Below are positions 48,434 through 57,886 of a stretch of 64,000 bases of DNA, one piece after another (position 1 is the first letter of the stretch; the number at the start of each line of letters is the position of its first letter). A model generated the notes under the pieces. It saw only the letters and a list, made by a program, of their open reading frames with translations, did no database searches and was not told the DNA's origin. Both the position numbers and the translations under genes were made by a program. The stretch is from Roseiarcus sp963780825 (GTDB lineage: Bacteria; Pseudomonadota; Alphaproteobacteria; Rhizobiales; Beijerinckiaceae), in assembly GCA_963780825.1 (NCBI GenBank), contig CAWADL010000013.1, positions 62,001 to 126,000 on the forward strand, read 5' to 3'.

Positions 48434-49246
48434 ATGACGCCGCTCTTCGTCTATCTCGCTTATGGCCGCTCACCCGCCACGATCCGCGAATTACGCTACA
48501 GCTTCGAAACCCTGCTTCCCGAAATCGATGGCGACGCCTCGCGCGTCGCCATCTACACCGACAGCCCTCAGGCCTACGCCGATCTCGGCGCAAACCTGGT
48601 TGATGCATCAGACATCCTTCGCGCGGCGTTCGCCAACGAGTACCGCCACCGCATCAAACCGATGATCCTCGTCGACGCGCTGCGACGCTTCGCGCAGCCC
48701 TGCGTATTGCTCGACACCGACAGTATCATCCGGCCTGGCTTCACGCAGGCCATCGCCGGCGCGCTCAGCGAGGGCGCGGCGATGAACTTCTTCGTGCGGC
48801 GCGACCCCTATCCCGACTTCGCTCCGTTCGAGACCGATCTTCCGCACCTCGGCCGTTATCGGCTCGACCGCAGCCAAGCCGTAATGCTCAACTCCGGCCT
48901 CATCGCCGCCAACCCGGCGCATCTGCCGCTTATTGAAGACGCGATCACGCTGATCGACCATCTCTGGAATGCCGGCCTCCGCCGTCACGACATCGAACAA
49001 TTCGCCGTCGCCGAGGCGCTGCGGCTTGGCGGCATCCACATCGCGCTGATCGACGATAGCTTTGAGCATTATTGCGCGCGCTGGGCGCGCCGCTACATGC
49101 GGCGACAACTCCGCCGCCGGCAGGCCAAGCCGATCCCCTACAGCAAGACCCGGGTTCGCCTGTTCAAGGCCTATTGGACTCTTCGCCTCGCCATGCGAAA
49201 GGCGCGGCGGTTTTCACCTCTGGGGACAAGATGGCGCAAGACCTGA
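48434..49246 (+). CDS. Glycosyltransferase-like protein (GT-A type), function unknown
   Basis: 270 residues. The sequence starts MTPLFVYLAYGRSPATIREL. A GT-A style DxD is in CVLLDTDSIIRP near residue 95, where a nucleotide-sugar and metal would bind, followed by NSGLIAANPAHLP and HDIEQFAVAEALRL, usual in glycosyltransferases of families 8 and 77. The C-terminus is basic (ARRYMRRQLRRRQAKP). No signal peptide or TM segment. The last 15 bases overlap the start of purM, so they may be coupled. I do not recognise a named family. Confidence 0.55.
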   Translation: MTPLFVYLAYGRSPATIRELRYSFETLLPEIDGDASRVAIYTDSPQAYADLGANLVDASDILRAAFANEYRHRIKPMILVDALRRFAQPCVLLDTDSIIRPGFTQAIAGALSEGAAMNFFVRRDPYPDFAPFETDLPHLGRYRLDRSQAVMLNSGLIAANPAHLPLIEDAITLIDHLWNAGLRRHDIEQFAVAEALRLGGIHIALIDDSFEHYCARWARRYMRRQLRRRQAKPIPYSKTRVRLFKAYWTLRLAMRKARRFSPLGTRWRKT

Positions 49247-50286
49247 CCTACGCTGGCGCGGGCGTCGACATCGACGCCGGCAACGCGATGGTGGAGGCGA
49301 TCAAGCCGCTGGTCCGCGCCACCCGCCGTCCCGGCGCCGACGCCGAGATCGGCGGCTTTGGCGGGCTGTTCGACCTGAAGGCGGCGGGATTTCGCGATCC
49401 GGTGCTGGTCGCCGCCAACGACGGCGTCGGCACGAAAGTGAAGATCGCCATCGAGACCGGCGTTTTCGATACGATCGGCGTCGATCTGGTGGCGATGTGC
49501 GTCAACGACATTGTCGTGCAGGGCGCTGAGCCGCTGTTCTTCCTCGATTACTTTGCTGTCGGCCGGTTGGACCCGGCGCAAGGCGCGGCGATCGTGAAAG
49601 GGATTGCTGCGGCTTGCGTTGAATCCGGTTGCGCCTTGATTGGAGGCGAAACCGCGGAAATGCCGGGCCTGTACGCGAGCGGCGATTTCGATCTCGCGGG
49701 CTTCGCCGTCGGGGCAGCCGAGCGCGGGACGCTGCTGCCGAAGCCGGGGCTGAAGGCTGGCGACGTTATTTTCGGCCTCGCCTCCTCCGGGGTGCATTCC
49801 AACGGCTTTTCGCTCGTGCGTCGCATCGTCGCGAAAACCGGCGCGAGCCTTCTCGCGCCGGCGCCGTTCGCGCCGGAAACCAGTCTCGGGCAAGCGCTGC
49901 TGACGCCGACGCGGCTCTACGTCAAACCGCTGCTCGCCGCGCTGAAGGCGACCGACGCAATCCTGGCGCTCGCGCACGTGACCGGCGGCGGCTTTCCCGA
50001 CAATCTGCCGCGCGTCCTTCCGGAAGATCTGTCCGCGCAACTCGACCTTGCGGCCTTCGCGCCGCCGCCGGTTTTCCGCTGGTTGGCGGAGAGCGGGCCG
50101 GTCATGGAAGCGGAGATGCTGCGGACTTTCAACTGCGGCTTTGGGATGATCGTGTTCGCGCGCGCCGAAGGTCAGGCCGAGGCGGCGCGGGCGCTTCGGG
50201 ACGCGGGGCTGGCGCCCGTCGAGATCGGCCGGCTGGTCCCGCGCGAGGACGCGCGCGTCGTCATGCAAGGGCGGCTCGCTCTTTGA
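49231..50286 (+). CDS. purM: Phosphoribosylformylglycinamidine cyclo-ligase
   Basis: 351 residues from ATG at 49231 (MAQDLTYAGAGVDIDAGNAM). PurM makes aminoimidazole ribonucleotide with ATP. Signature segments: VLVAANDGVGTKVKIAIETG, AMCVNDIVVQGAEPLFFLDY, GCALIGGETAEMPG and the ATP-binding FGLASSGVHSNGFSLVR; the C-terminal domain has HVTGGGFPDNLPRVLP and FNCGFGMIV. Intact in one frame. Its stop shares a base with the purN start. Confidence 0.95.
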   Translation: MAQDLTYAGAGVDIDAGNAMVEAIKPLVRATRRPGADAEIGGFGGLFDLKAAGFRDPVLVAANDGVGTKVKIAIETGVFDTIGVDLVAMCVNDIVVQGAEPLFFLDYFAVGRLDPAQGAAIVKGIAAACVESGCALIGGETAEMPGLYASGDFDLAGFAVGAAERGTLLPKPGLKAGDVIFGLASSGVHSNGFSLVRRIVAKTGASLLAPAPFAPETSLGQALLTPTRLYVKPLLAALKATDAILALAHVTGGGFPDNLPRVLPEDLSAQLDLAAFAPPPVFRWLAESGPVMEAEMLRTFNCGFGMIVFARAEGQAEAARALRDAGLAPVEIGRLVPREDARVVMQGRLAL

Positions 50287-50862
50287 TGCGGCGGATCGAG
50301 ACCGCCATCCTGATCTCGGGCCGCGGCTCGAACATGGCCGCGTTGATCGAGGCCGCGCAAGCGCAAGATTTTCCGGCGCACGTGCGCGTCGTCGTCGCCG
50401 ATCGTCCCGACGCTGGCGGCCTTTCGCTTGCGCGGTCGATGGGGGTCGAGGCGATCGCGATCGATGCGAAGGCGGCGGGTTCGCGGGCGGCGTTCGAAGC
50501 TGCGTTGGACGAGGAGCTTCGCCGGCGTGGCGTCGAACTCATTTGTCTGGCGGGGTTCATGCGCATTCTAAGCGCGGATTTCGTCGCGCGTTGGCAGGGC
50601 CGCGCCCTCAATATCCACCCCTCGCTGCTGCCGGCCTACAAGGGGCTCGATACCCACGCCCGGGCTCTGGCCGACGGAGCGCGCGAGCATGGCTGTACGC
50701 GTCCATTGGGTGACGGCGGAGCTGGATGCCGGCGAAATCGTCGCGCAGGCCCGCGTGGCTGTTTTGCCCGGGGATACGCCCGAGACGCTGGCCGCGCGCG
50801 TGCTCGAGGAAGAGCATCGTTTGTATCCGCAGGCTTTGCGGGATGTCGCAAGCCGTCCGTAA
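50286..50862 (+). CDS. purN: Phosphoribosylglycinamide formyltransferase (one frameshift)
   Basis: About 191 residues. It transfers the formyl group from 10-formyl-THF to GAR. ILISGRGSNMAALIEAAQ binds the phosphate, LICLAGFMRILSADFVARWQ and LNIHPSLLPAYKGLDTHARA carry the catalytic Asn/His. The catalytic Asp lies after the frame break near 50700, where VHWVTAELDAGEIVAQARVA continues to the stop at 50860-50862. purM and purN overlap, the usual pair in this class. Confidence 0.9.
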
Positions 50863-50863
50863 C

Positions 50864-50949
50864 GGAGGGTCGGCGTCCACGCCGACCTTTGTGGCCACGC
50901 GCGGCCGGCCTTGAAGATGAACCCTCGTCGGCCTGGAGGCCGACGCTCC
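50864..50949. repeat. REPIN family B, copy 5 (arms of two types)
   Basis: Left unit GGAG plus GGTCGGCGT/ACGCCGACC; right unit of the GGCCT/AGGCC type ending GCTCC. Spacer about 40 bases. It begins two bases after the purN stop. Confidence 0.8.
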
Positions 50950-50963
50950 GAAGCCTCTAGCGG

Positions 50964-51314
50964 TCAGTTCGCCCGCGGCGCGCTGAGCAGCGCCAGGAAA
51001 TGCAGGTCGGACAGCGCGCTGGTCAGCAGCCGGTGCGAAGTCTCGTCGACGCCGTCCCCCATCAAGTCGAGCGCCACCTTGAGCTTGGATTCGACGGCGT
51101 GGACGGAATCCGCGCGGATCGCGCTTAGATCACGCGCCACCCGATCGACCCGGCTCCACAGCGCGTCGGCTTCGGGTTCATCGCCCATCCGACCGGCCAA
51201 CGCCGACAGGCGACGCTGCAGGCGGTTATACTCAAGTCGCAACCGGCGCGCCTCCTGCGTCGGCGACACATAATCGCGTGGTATCTGAAAGGGTTGCATG
51301 GGATCGTGAAGCAT
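50964..51314 (-). CDS. Hypothetical helical protein
   Basis: 116 residues from ATG at 51314 (MLHDPMQPFQIPRDYVSPTQ); an in-frame start five codons earlier is possible. The rest is charged and helical (EARRLRLEYNRLQRRLSALA, RVDRVARDLSAIRADSVHAV) and probably coiled coil; no Cys, no TM segment, no signal peptide. It lies between convergent purN and divergent ppk. I do not recognise it. Confidence 0.5.
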   Translation of the reverse strand: MLHDPMQPFQIPRDYVSPTQEARRLRLEYNRLQRRLSALAGRMGDEPEADALWSRVDRVARDLSAIRADSVHAVESKLKVALDLMGDGVDETSHRLLTSALSDLHFLALLSAPRAN

Positions 51315-51329
51315 GGGTACTCCGGCCAA

Positions 51330-51688
51330 ATAATTGGCGAGCGGCGCCCAAGGCGCGGTACAGGGTGTGCGGGATGCGGGAGGCGCGCGCGATCAGAATG
51401 GCCCGCCTTGATGAGCTTCGCTCCGGCCCGCGCCGGCCGAGGCGTCTCATCGCCTGGCGATCTGACATTGTCTCTACCCGGCGCCGCCCCAACCGTCAGG
51501 CCTCAAAAAAGACCTGTCGAACCGTTGAAAGCTCCGGGAGCCCCCATTGACGATACGGTAACACACTCGTGATCCTCTTTACGTAAAATTGGAACATCTG
51601 TTCGGAAAAAATTCCAACGCGAGCCTTCCGACGGCGCCCGTAATCCGCGCGCCGCAATTGCGCTTGCCCTTCCGACGAAGGTAACACT
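51330..51688. other. Intergenic stretch before ppk
   Basis: No convincing gene. The right half is AT-rich for this genome and holds TTACGTAA at 51579-51586, followed by GAACATCTGTTC at 51592-51603, a possible operator. The ppk promoter is expected here. I could not identify a Pho box. Confidence 0.4.
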
Positions 51689-53927
51689 ATGACACAACTT
51701 GATTATGCAGTTGATTTGCAAGAGGGCTTGGAGGGGCGTGTGCTGAAGCGGATGACGAGACAGCCGGCGCTCGCACCGACGGATGAGACCCCGACCCGCC
51801 CTCTCGCTACGCCGAACCGTTTCATCAACCGGGAAATGTCGTGGCTGGAGTTCAACCGCCGCGTGCTCGAGGAATCGGGCAATCCCGCGCATCCGCTGCT
51901 CGAGCGGCTTCGGTTCCTCTCGATTTCCGCCAACAACCTCGATGAATTTTTCATGGTGCGCGTCGCGGGCCTGGTCGGGCAGGTCCATGCCGGCATGACC
52001 GAGCTGTCGGACGACGGTTTGACGCCGAGCGAACAGCTCGAGCGCATCGGGCGCGGCGTCGAGGCGCTGGTCGCCGCGCAACAGGCGCGTTGGACGCAAC
52101 TACGCTGCGAGCTCGACGAGGCGGGCATCGTCATCGTTGACGTCGCCAAGCTCTCGAAGGCGGAGATGGAGTGGTTGCAGGACCATTTCCTACTGCACGT
52201 ATTTCCGGTCTCTGACCCCGCTCGCCGTTGATCCCGCCCACCCGTTTCCGTTCATCCCCAATCTCGGCTTTACGCTGGCGCTCGAACTCGCCAACACCCA
52301 GGACGAGCGCACTATGAGCGCGCTTGTGCGCTTCCCGAACCGGGTGGATCGGCTGCTGAAGCTGCCTGATGCGCTCGGCGGACCCGCGCAGCGCTTCGTC
52401 ACGCTCGAACAGACCATCGTGGCGTTCAGCGCGCTGTTATTTCCCGGTTATAAGGTGGTCGGGCAGGGCAGTTTCCGGGTCATCCGCGACAGCGACATCG
52501 AAGTCGAGGAAGAGGCCGAGGATCTGGTCCGCCTCTATGAGAGCGCACTGAAACTGCGCCGGCGCGGTTCGGTCATCCGTCTGGAGATCGAAGCCGGCAT
52601 GTCTGAGAGCTTGCGGCAGTTCGTCACCGGCGACGTCGATGTGCTCGCGTCCGGCGTCGTGCTGATCGCCGGTATGCTCGGCTTGGACGAACTCTCACGG
52701 CTGGTCGCGCTCGATCGGCCGGACCTGAAGTTCGCGCCGTTCATCGCGCGCTTTCCCGAACGCGTTCGGGAGAACGGCGGCGATTGCTTCGCGGCGATCC
52801 GACAGAAGGATCTGGTCGTCCATCACCCCTACGAATCCTTCGACGTCGTCGTGCAGTTTCTGACCCAGGCTGCCCGCGATCCCAACGTCGTCGCGATCAA
52901 ACAGACGCTCTATCGCACCTCCGCCGACAGCCCGATCGTGAAGGCGCTGATCGAAGCGGCTGAGGCCGGGAAGTCCGTCACGGCGCTCGTCGAACTGAAG
53001 GCGCGTTTCGATGAGGAGGCGAATATTCGCTGGGCGCGTGACCTGGAGCGCGCCGGCGCGCAGGTCGTGTTCGGCTTTATCGAGCTGAAGACCCACGCCA
53101 AGCTTTCGATGGTGGTCAGGCGGGAGTCCGGGACGCTTGTTACCTATTGCCATGTCGGCACCGGCAACTACCATCCCGTGACAGCGCGGATTTACACCGA
53201 CATCTCCTATTTCACCGCGGACGCGGCGATCGGTCGCGACGTGGCGCGGATCTTCAATTTCATCACCGGCTACGCCGAGCCGAACGGGCTCGAGCAAATG
53301 GCGATATCGCCGATGCGGCTGAAAAAGCGGCTGCTCGAACATGTCGAAGAGGAGATCGGCTTCGCCCGCGCGGGCAAGCCCGCGGCGATCTGGATCAAGT
53401 GCAACGCGCTGGTCGACACCGAGATCATCGACTCGTTTTATCGCGCGAGCCAGGCCGGCGTGAAGATTGAGTTGGTCGTGCGCGGCATCTGTTGTCTGCG
53501 ACCCGGCGTGCCTGGGCTATCCGATAATATCCGCGCCAAATCGATTGTCGGGCGCTTTCTCGAACACGCGCGCATCTACGCCTTTGGCGCCGGTCACGGA
53601 CTGCCGCACCGACAGGCGAAAGTCTACATCTCCTCAGCCGATCTGATGACCCGCAACCTCGATCGCCGCGTGGAAGCTTTGGCGCCGATGCGCAATCCGA
53701 CGGTTCACGAGCAGGTGCTGAATCAGATTCTTGAGGGGAACCTCAAGGACAATCAGCAGAGCTACCGTCTGCTGCCGGACGGGACCAGCGAGCGGATTTT
53801 GCCGGCGGAGGGAGAGGCGCCGTTTAACGCACACAAGTTCTTCCTCACGCATCCGAGCCTTTCCGGGCGAGGGCAGGGCTTGGGCGAGCCGGCGGTGCGC
53901 GAGAAGCGTCGGGCGACGCGGCGGTAG
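51689..53927 (+). CDS. ppk: Polyphosphate kinase 1 (one frameshift)
   Basis: About 745 residues. GAAGG lies before the ATG. The N domain has RFINREMSWLEFNRRVLEES and RFLSISANNLDEFFMVRVAG. The frame breaks near 52211 (HVFPV / LTPLAVDPAHPFPFIPN). The two phospholipase-D like catalytic domains follow: VAIKQTLYRTSADSPIVKAL, KTHAKLSMVVRRE and CHVGTGNYHPVTARIYTD carry the autophosphorylated His, and GLPHRQAKVYISSADLMTRN the second. PPK makes polyphosphate from ATP. A Pro-rich tail runs from residue 725. The usual neighbour ppx is missing; a HerA-like gene follows. Confidence 0.93.
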
Positions 53928-53938
53928 GGATTTGGAGC

Positions 53939-54017
53939 GCCCCCTGGGACCGCGGGCGTCCCGCACGCTGTTTGCCAAGCCGACCACAAAAAGCGTGCGG
54001 GACGCCCGAGGTCCCAA
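53939..54017. repeat. Inverted repeat family C
   Basis: CCCCTGGGACCGCGGGCGTC and GCACGCTGTTT at the left face the mirrored GCGTGCGGGACGCCCGAGGT...CCC at the right. It follows ppk by about 12 bases. Confidence 0.75.
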
Positions 54018-54180
54018 GAAGAGCGCGCGGTCCGCGCTTTACGTGCGGTAATCGCAAAGACAGTTTTGCGACACGAGCGTAGTCCGCCGCATCATTCTCG
54101 CCGACCCAAACGTTATTTTTACCGATTTAGAGTTACGTAATTTTGGGCGCTCATGCGCTGCGTTGCCGGGCTTTGAGTAC

Positions 54181-55892
54181 ATGAAGATCGAAGACGTCGC
54201 CGAATCCTCCGCGTCCGGCTCCGGGTCGGAGCGCCGCACGCGCCGCATTCTCGGGCATCTCGTCGCCTTGAACGGCATGAACGGCGTCATTTCCTGCGAC
54301 ATGCACGGCTCAGAACCGGGCGACTATTGGTCAGTCGGCAACCTCATCTCGGTCGTGCACGATGGCGCGCGTCTGGTCGGTCAGGTCGTCGACATTACGA
54401 CGTCCGATCAGCGCTGGCGCAGTGACGGCGTCAATGCGACGATGGTCAAAATGGAGCTTTGCGGCGAAGTCGTCGATGAAGCCCCGGGCAAGCCGATATT
54501 CTATCGCGGTATCAGGTCGTTCCCGACGCTCGGCGCGGTAGCGCACCGCATCCGCGCGGCGGATTTGCGCGCCATCTTCGCCGTGCAGGACGGCAATGTG
54601 GTGGAGGTCGGCACGCTGACCCAGAACAAGGAAATCGCCGCCACCGTCAGCGTCGAGGAGCTGGTCCGGCGTCACTTCGCCATCGTCGGATCGACCGGCG
54701 TCGGCAAGACGACATCGGTTTCGATGCTGGTCAAGCAATGCGTGCAAGAACGGCCAAAACTGCGCGTCATGATCGTCGACCCGCACAACGAATATGCCGC
54801 CCATTTCCGCAAGCAGGCGTTCCTGCTCGACGCCGACACGCTCGACCTGCCTTATTGGATGTTCCGCTTCGAAGAGATGATCGACGTCGTCTACGGCGGC
54901 CGCAAGCCGAACCCGGACGAGTTCGACGCGCTTTATGAAGTGATTCGCGCCGCCAAGCAGCGCTTCGCGGTGGGCAGCCGCTCAGCGCGGACAGCACGAT
55001 CCGCAGATCATCGGCGCCGCAGGAGGCCAATTGGGTCAGCGCCGACACGCCGGTGCCGTATCGCATCTCCGACGCCTTGCAGATCCTCGATGATTGGGCG
55101 GGCAAGCTCGATCCGCGCTACGCCCGCGCGGACTTGCGCTCCTTGAAGCATCGGATCGACGCGCTGAGCCACGACCCCCGCTACCGCTTCATGTTCGGCA
55201 AGGTGATGGTCGAAGACACGATGGCCAAGGTCGTCGGCGGCTTGTTCCGTTTCCCGATGGAAGGCTTGCCGGTCACCATTGTGCAGGTCGCAGGACTGCC
55301 GAACGAGGTGGTTAACGCCGTCGTTTCGGTGCTCGCCCGCATGGCCTTCGAGATCGCCGCCGCCTGTCACGGCGAGGTTCAGGTGGCGCTGCTCTGCGAG
55401 GAATCGCACCGTTACATCCCCGCCAACCAGACTCTGGGCTTCGAGCCGACCCGCCGCGCGATCGGGCGCATCGCCAAGGAGGGGCGCAAGTACGGCGCTT
55501 CCCTGTGCATTGTGACCCAGCGCCCCAGCGAGCTCGATTCGACGGTTCTTTCGCAGTGCTCGACGATGTTCGCGATGCGACTGGCCAGCGAGCGCGACAA
55601 GGACATCATGGCGCAGGCCGCCGGCGCGTCGTCGCAAGGGACGATCAACTTCCTGTCCTCGCTGGCGGATCGCGAGGCGATCGCCTTCGGCGAGGCGATC
55701 CCGACCCCGATGCGGATGAAGTTCGGCGACTACCGGACTTTCCAGCAATTGTCCGATCAGCGGCCCCTGGGAGTGGACGAGAGCCCGGAGAAATCGCGCG
55801 AGCTGCTGCGGCAGATCGTGGCGCGGCTGCGCGGCGAGTATCAGCCGGTAGATTCTGCCGCTCCTACTCACCTAAAGGCTGTCAACGGCTAG
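54181..55892 (+). CDS. HerA-like ATPase, DUF87 family (one frameshift)
   Basis: About 570 residues from ATG at 54181. The N-terminal HAS-barrel (residues 15-150) has GHLVALNGMNGVISCDMHG and GQVVDITTSDQRWR. Walker A is FAIVGSTGVGKTTSVSMLVK near residues 168-187; Walker B-like MIVDPHNEYAAHFRK and the C-terminal RIAKEGRKYGASLCIVTQRP and PSELDSTVLSQCST are HerA/FtsK features. The frame breaks near 54985. HerA helicases work with a NurA nuclease in archaea and in defence systems; no nuclease partner is adjacent here. The role in Rhizobiales is uncertain. Confidence 0.8.
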
Positions 55893-55915
55893 AATCGCGC
55901 CGCGTTCACCTTAGA

Positions 55916-55931
55916 ATTAGAACGATTGCAA
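55916..55931. promoter_or_regulatory. Candidate iron-responsive operator before sufB
   Basis: TTAGAACGATTGCAA at 55917-55931 resembles the ICE box bound by Irr in Rhizobiales (TTAGAA-n-TTCTAA form) in its left half and spacing; the right half is degenerate. A second TTAGAA begins at 55911. It is about 118 bases before sufB. Candidate only, from inspection. Confidence 0.3.
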
Positions 55932-56048
55932 TCTCCAGCCGGTGGCCCGATATAGGGCGGACTTGCCGTAGCCCTTAAGCGCGCGCAAACCTGTTCAATC
56001 GACCCCCACCGACGGTCCTTGAAACCGTCAAGGCGAGGAGATGTCACC

Positions 56049-57518
56049 ATGGCGGCAGTCCAAGAGACGGTCGAGCGCGTCCGCGCGATCGACGTGGACG
56101 CCTACAAGTACGGTTTCGTCACCGATATCGAGTCCGACAAGGCCCCGAAGGGCCTCGACGAGAGCACCGTCCGCTTCATCTCCGACAAAAAGGGGGAGCC
56201 GGAGTGGCTGCTCGAATGGCGGCTGGAGGCGTTGCGCCGATGGCGCACGATGACGCCGCCTACCTGGGCTCGCGTCGAGCATCCGCCGATCGACTTCCAG
56301 GATCTCTACTATTTTGCCTCGCCGAAGCGCACGGCGGCGCCGAAGTCGCTCGACGAGGTCGATCCGGAGTTACTTAAAACATACGCAAAGCTCGGCATCC
56401 CCTTGGTTGAACAGGAGATTCTGGCGGGCGTGCAGCAGCGGCGCGTGGCGGTCGATGCGGTGTTCGATTCTGTGTCGGTGGCGACGACCTTCAAAGCTGA
56501 ACTCGCCAAGGCGGGCGTCATCTTCGGCTCGTTTTCGGACGCGGTGAAAGAGCATCCCGAACTGGTGCGCAAGTATCTTGGCTCGGTGGTGCCCTCGACC
56601 GACAATTTCTACGCCACGCTCAACTCGGCGGTGTTCTCCGACGGCTCGTTCGTCTACGTGCCCCCGGGCGTCCGCTGCCCGATGGAGCTTTCCACCTATT
56701 TCCGGATCAACGAGCGCAATACCGGGCAGTTCGAGCGAACGCTGATCATCGCCGACAAGGGTTCGTACGTCAGCTACCTCGAAGGCTGCACGGCGCCCGC
56801 GCGCGACGAGAACCAGCTGCACGCGGCGGTCGTAGAACTGGTCGCGCTCGAAGACGCGGAGATCAAATATTCGACGGTGCAGAACTGGTACCCCGGCGAT
56901 TCCGAGGGCAAGGGCGGCGTTTACAATTTCGTTACCAAGCGCGGCGATTGCCGCGGCGCGCGCTCGAAGATTTCCTGGACGCAGGTGGAGACCGGCTCGG
57001 CGATCACCTGGAAGTACCCCAGCTGCATCCTGCGCGGCGAAGCCTCGCGAGGCGAGTTCTATTCGATCGCGATCTCCAACGGCTATCAGCAGGTCGACAG
57101 CGGGACCAAGATGATCCACCTCGGCCGCAACACGACGAGCCGGATTATCTCCAAGGGGATTGCCGCCGGGAAGTCGCAGAACACGTATCGCGGGCAGGTG
57201 TCGGCACACGCCAAGGCGACCGGGGCGCGCAATTTCACCAATTGCGACTCGCTGTTGATTGGCGATCAGTGCGGCGCGCACACGGTGCCCTATATCGAAG
57301 CGAAGAACGCCTCGACGGTGTTCGAGCATGAGGCGACGACTTCGAAGATATCCGAGGATCAGTTGTTCTACTGCCTGCAGCGTGGCCTTTCGGGCGAAGA
57401 GGCGACGGCGCTGATCGTCAATGGGTTTGTACGCGACGTGTTGCAGCAGTTGCCGATGGAATTCGCGGTCGAGGCGCAGAAGCTGATTGCGATATCGCTT
57501 GAGGGGAGCGTGGGGTGA
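56049..57518 (+). CDS. sufB: Fe-S cluster assembly scaffold SufB
   Basis: 489 residues from ATG at 56049, after AGGAG. SufB with SufC and SufD builds [4Fe-4S]/[2Fe-2S] clusters. Alphaproteobacterial SufB segments: YKYGFVTDIESDKAPKGLDE, FASPKRTAAPKSLDEVDPEL, SKISWTQVETGSAITWKYPS and the C-terminal core NCDSLLIGDQCGAHTVPYIE with cluster-site Cys and acidic residues. Intact in one frame. The stop overlaps the next gene (an MNT nucleotidyltransferase) by GTGA, an unusual neighbour for this operon. Confidence 0.95.
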   Translation: MAAVQETVERVRAIDVDAYKYGFVTDIESDKAPKGLDESTVRFISDKKGEPEWLLEWRLEALRRWRTMTPPTWARVEHPPIDFQDLYYFASPKRTAAPKSLDEVDPELLKTYAKLGIPLVEQEILAGVQQRRVAVDAVFDSVSVATTFKAELAKAGVIFGSFSDAVKEHPELVRKYLGSVVPSTDNFYATLNSAVFSDGSFVYVPPGVRCPMELSTYFRINERNTGQFERTLIIADKGSYVSYLEGCTAPARDENQLHAAVVELVALEDAEIKYSTVQNWYPGDSEGKGGVYNFVTKRGDCRGARSKISWTQVETGSAITWKYPSCILRGEASRGEFYSIAISNGYQQVDSGTKMIHLGRNTTSRIISKGIAAGKSQNTYRGQVSAHAKATGARNFTNCDSLLIGDQCGAHTVPYIEAKNASTVFEHEATTSKISEDQLFYCLQRGLSGEEATALIVNGFVRDVLQQLPMEFAVEAQKLIAISLEGSVG

Positions 57519-57886
57519 GGAGCGACGTCTCAAGCCTTGCTGTTCGCCCGAACTTTGGCGGCCGAAGCTCCGAGGAGGAGGCGCTTACGGCTGTCCTCGA
57601 CCGCATCGTGGCCGCGGTTGATCCGCACGCAATCTGGTTGTTCGGGTCCCGCGCACGAGGCGACGCGCGGCCTGACAGCGACTTTGATCTCCTCGTTGTC
57701 GCAAAGCCAGATAGCGATCTCGCATCTGACGACTACGAGAGGGTGGATCGCGCGATCAACGGTTTGGGCATCGGCTGCGACCTTGTGCCGTGTTCGGTCG
57801 AGGATTTTGTAAGCGGCGCTGAGCTGCGAACGTCTTTTGTCGCGAGAGTGCTCGGCGAAGGTCGAAGCGTCTACGAGGCGCCATGA
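57515..57886 (+). CDS. MNT-type nucleotidyltransferase (MntA-like antitoxin)
   Basis: 123 residues from a GTG that overlaps the sufB stop. The minimal nucleotidyltransferase motif GSRARGDARPDSDFDLLVV at residues 47-65 has GSx10DxD, as in MntA, which adds AMP chains to its HEPN partner and so silences it. The third acidic residue is in IGCDLVPCSVEDFV. The stop overlaps the HEPN gene by ATGA. Codons and base composition look less GC-rich than the flanking suf genes. The pair is the expected gene order for MNT-HEPN modules, but the setting, inside the suf operon, is not. Confidence 0.85.
   Translation: MRSDVSSLAVRPNFGGRSSEEEALTAVLDRIVAAVDPHAIWLFGSRARGDARPDSDFDLLVVAKPDSDLASDDYERVDRAINGLGIGCDLVPCSVEDFVSGAELRTSFVARVLGEGRSVYEAP

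Noticed and set aside
49629..50960. A 443-residue frame overlapping purM and purN
   Set aside because: It contains the first part of purN only because it shares that frame; its purM portion is an out-of-frame shadow.
51579..51603. A LexA box or EcfG promoter before ppk
   Set aside because: The GAACATCTGTTC palindrome lacks the GTTC-n7-GTTC form, and GGAAC is not followed by CGTT at the EcfG spacing.
54181..55892. A HerA-based anti-phage defence system
   Set aside because: No nuclease, SIR2 or other partner gene is next to it; the neighbours are ppk and sufB.
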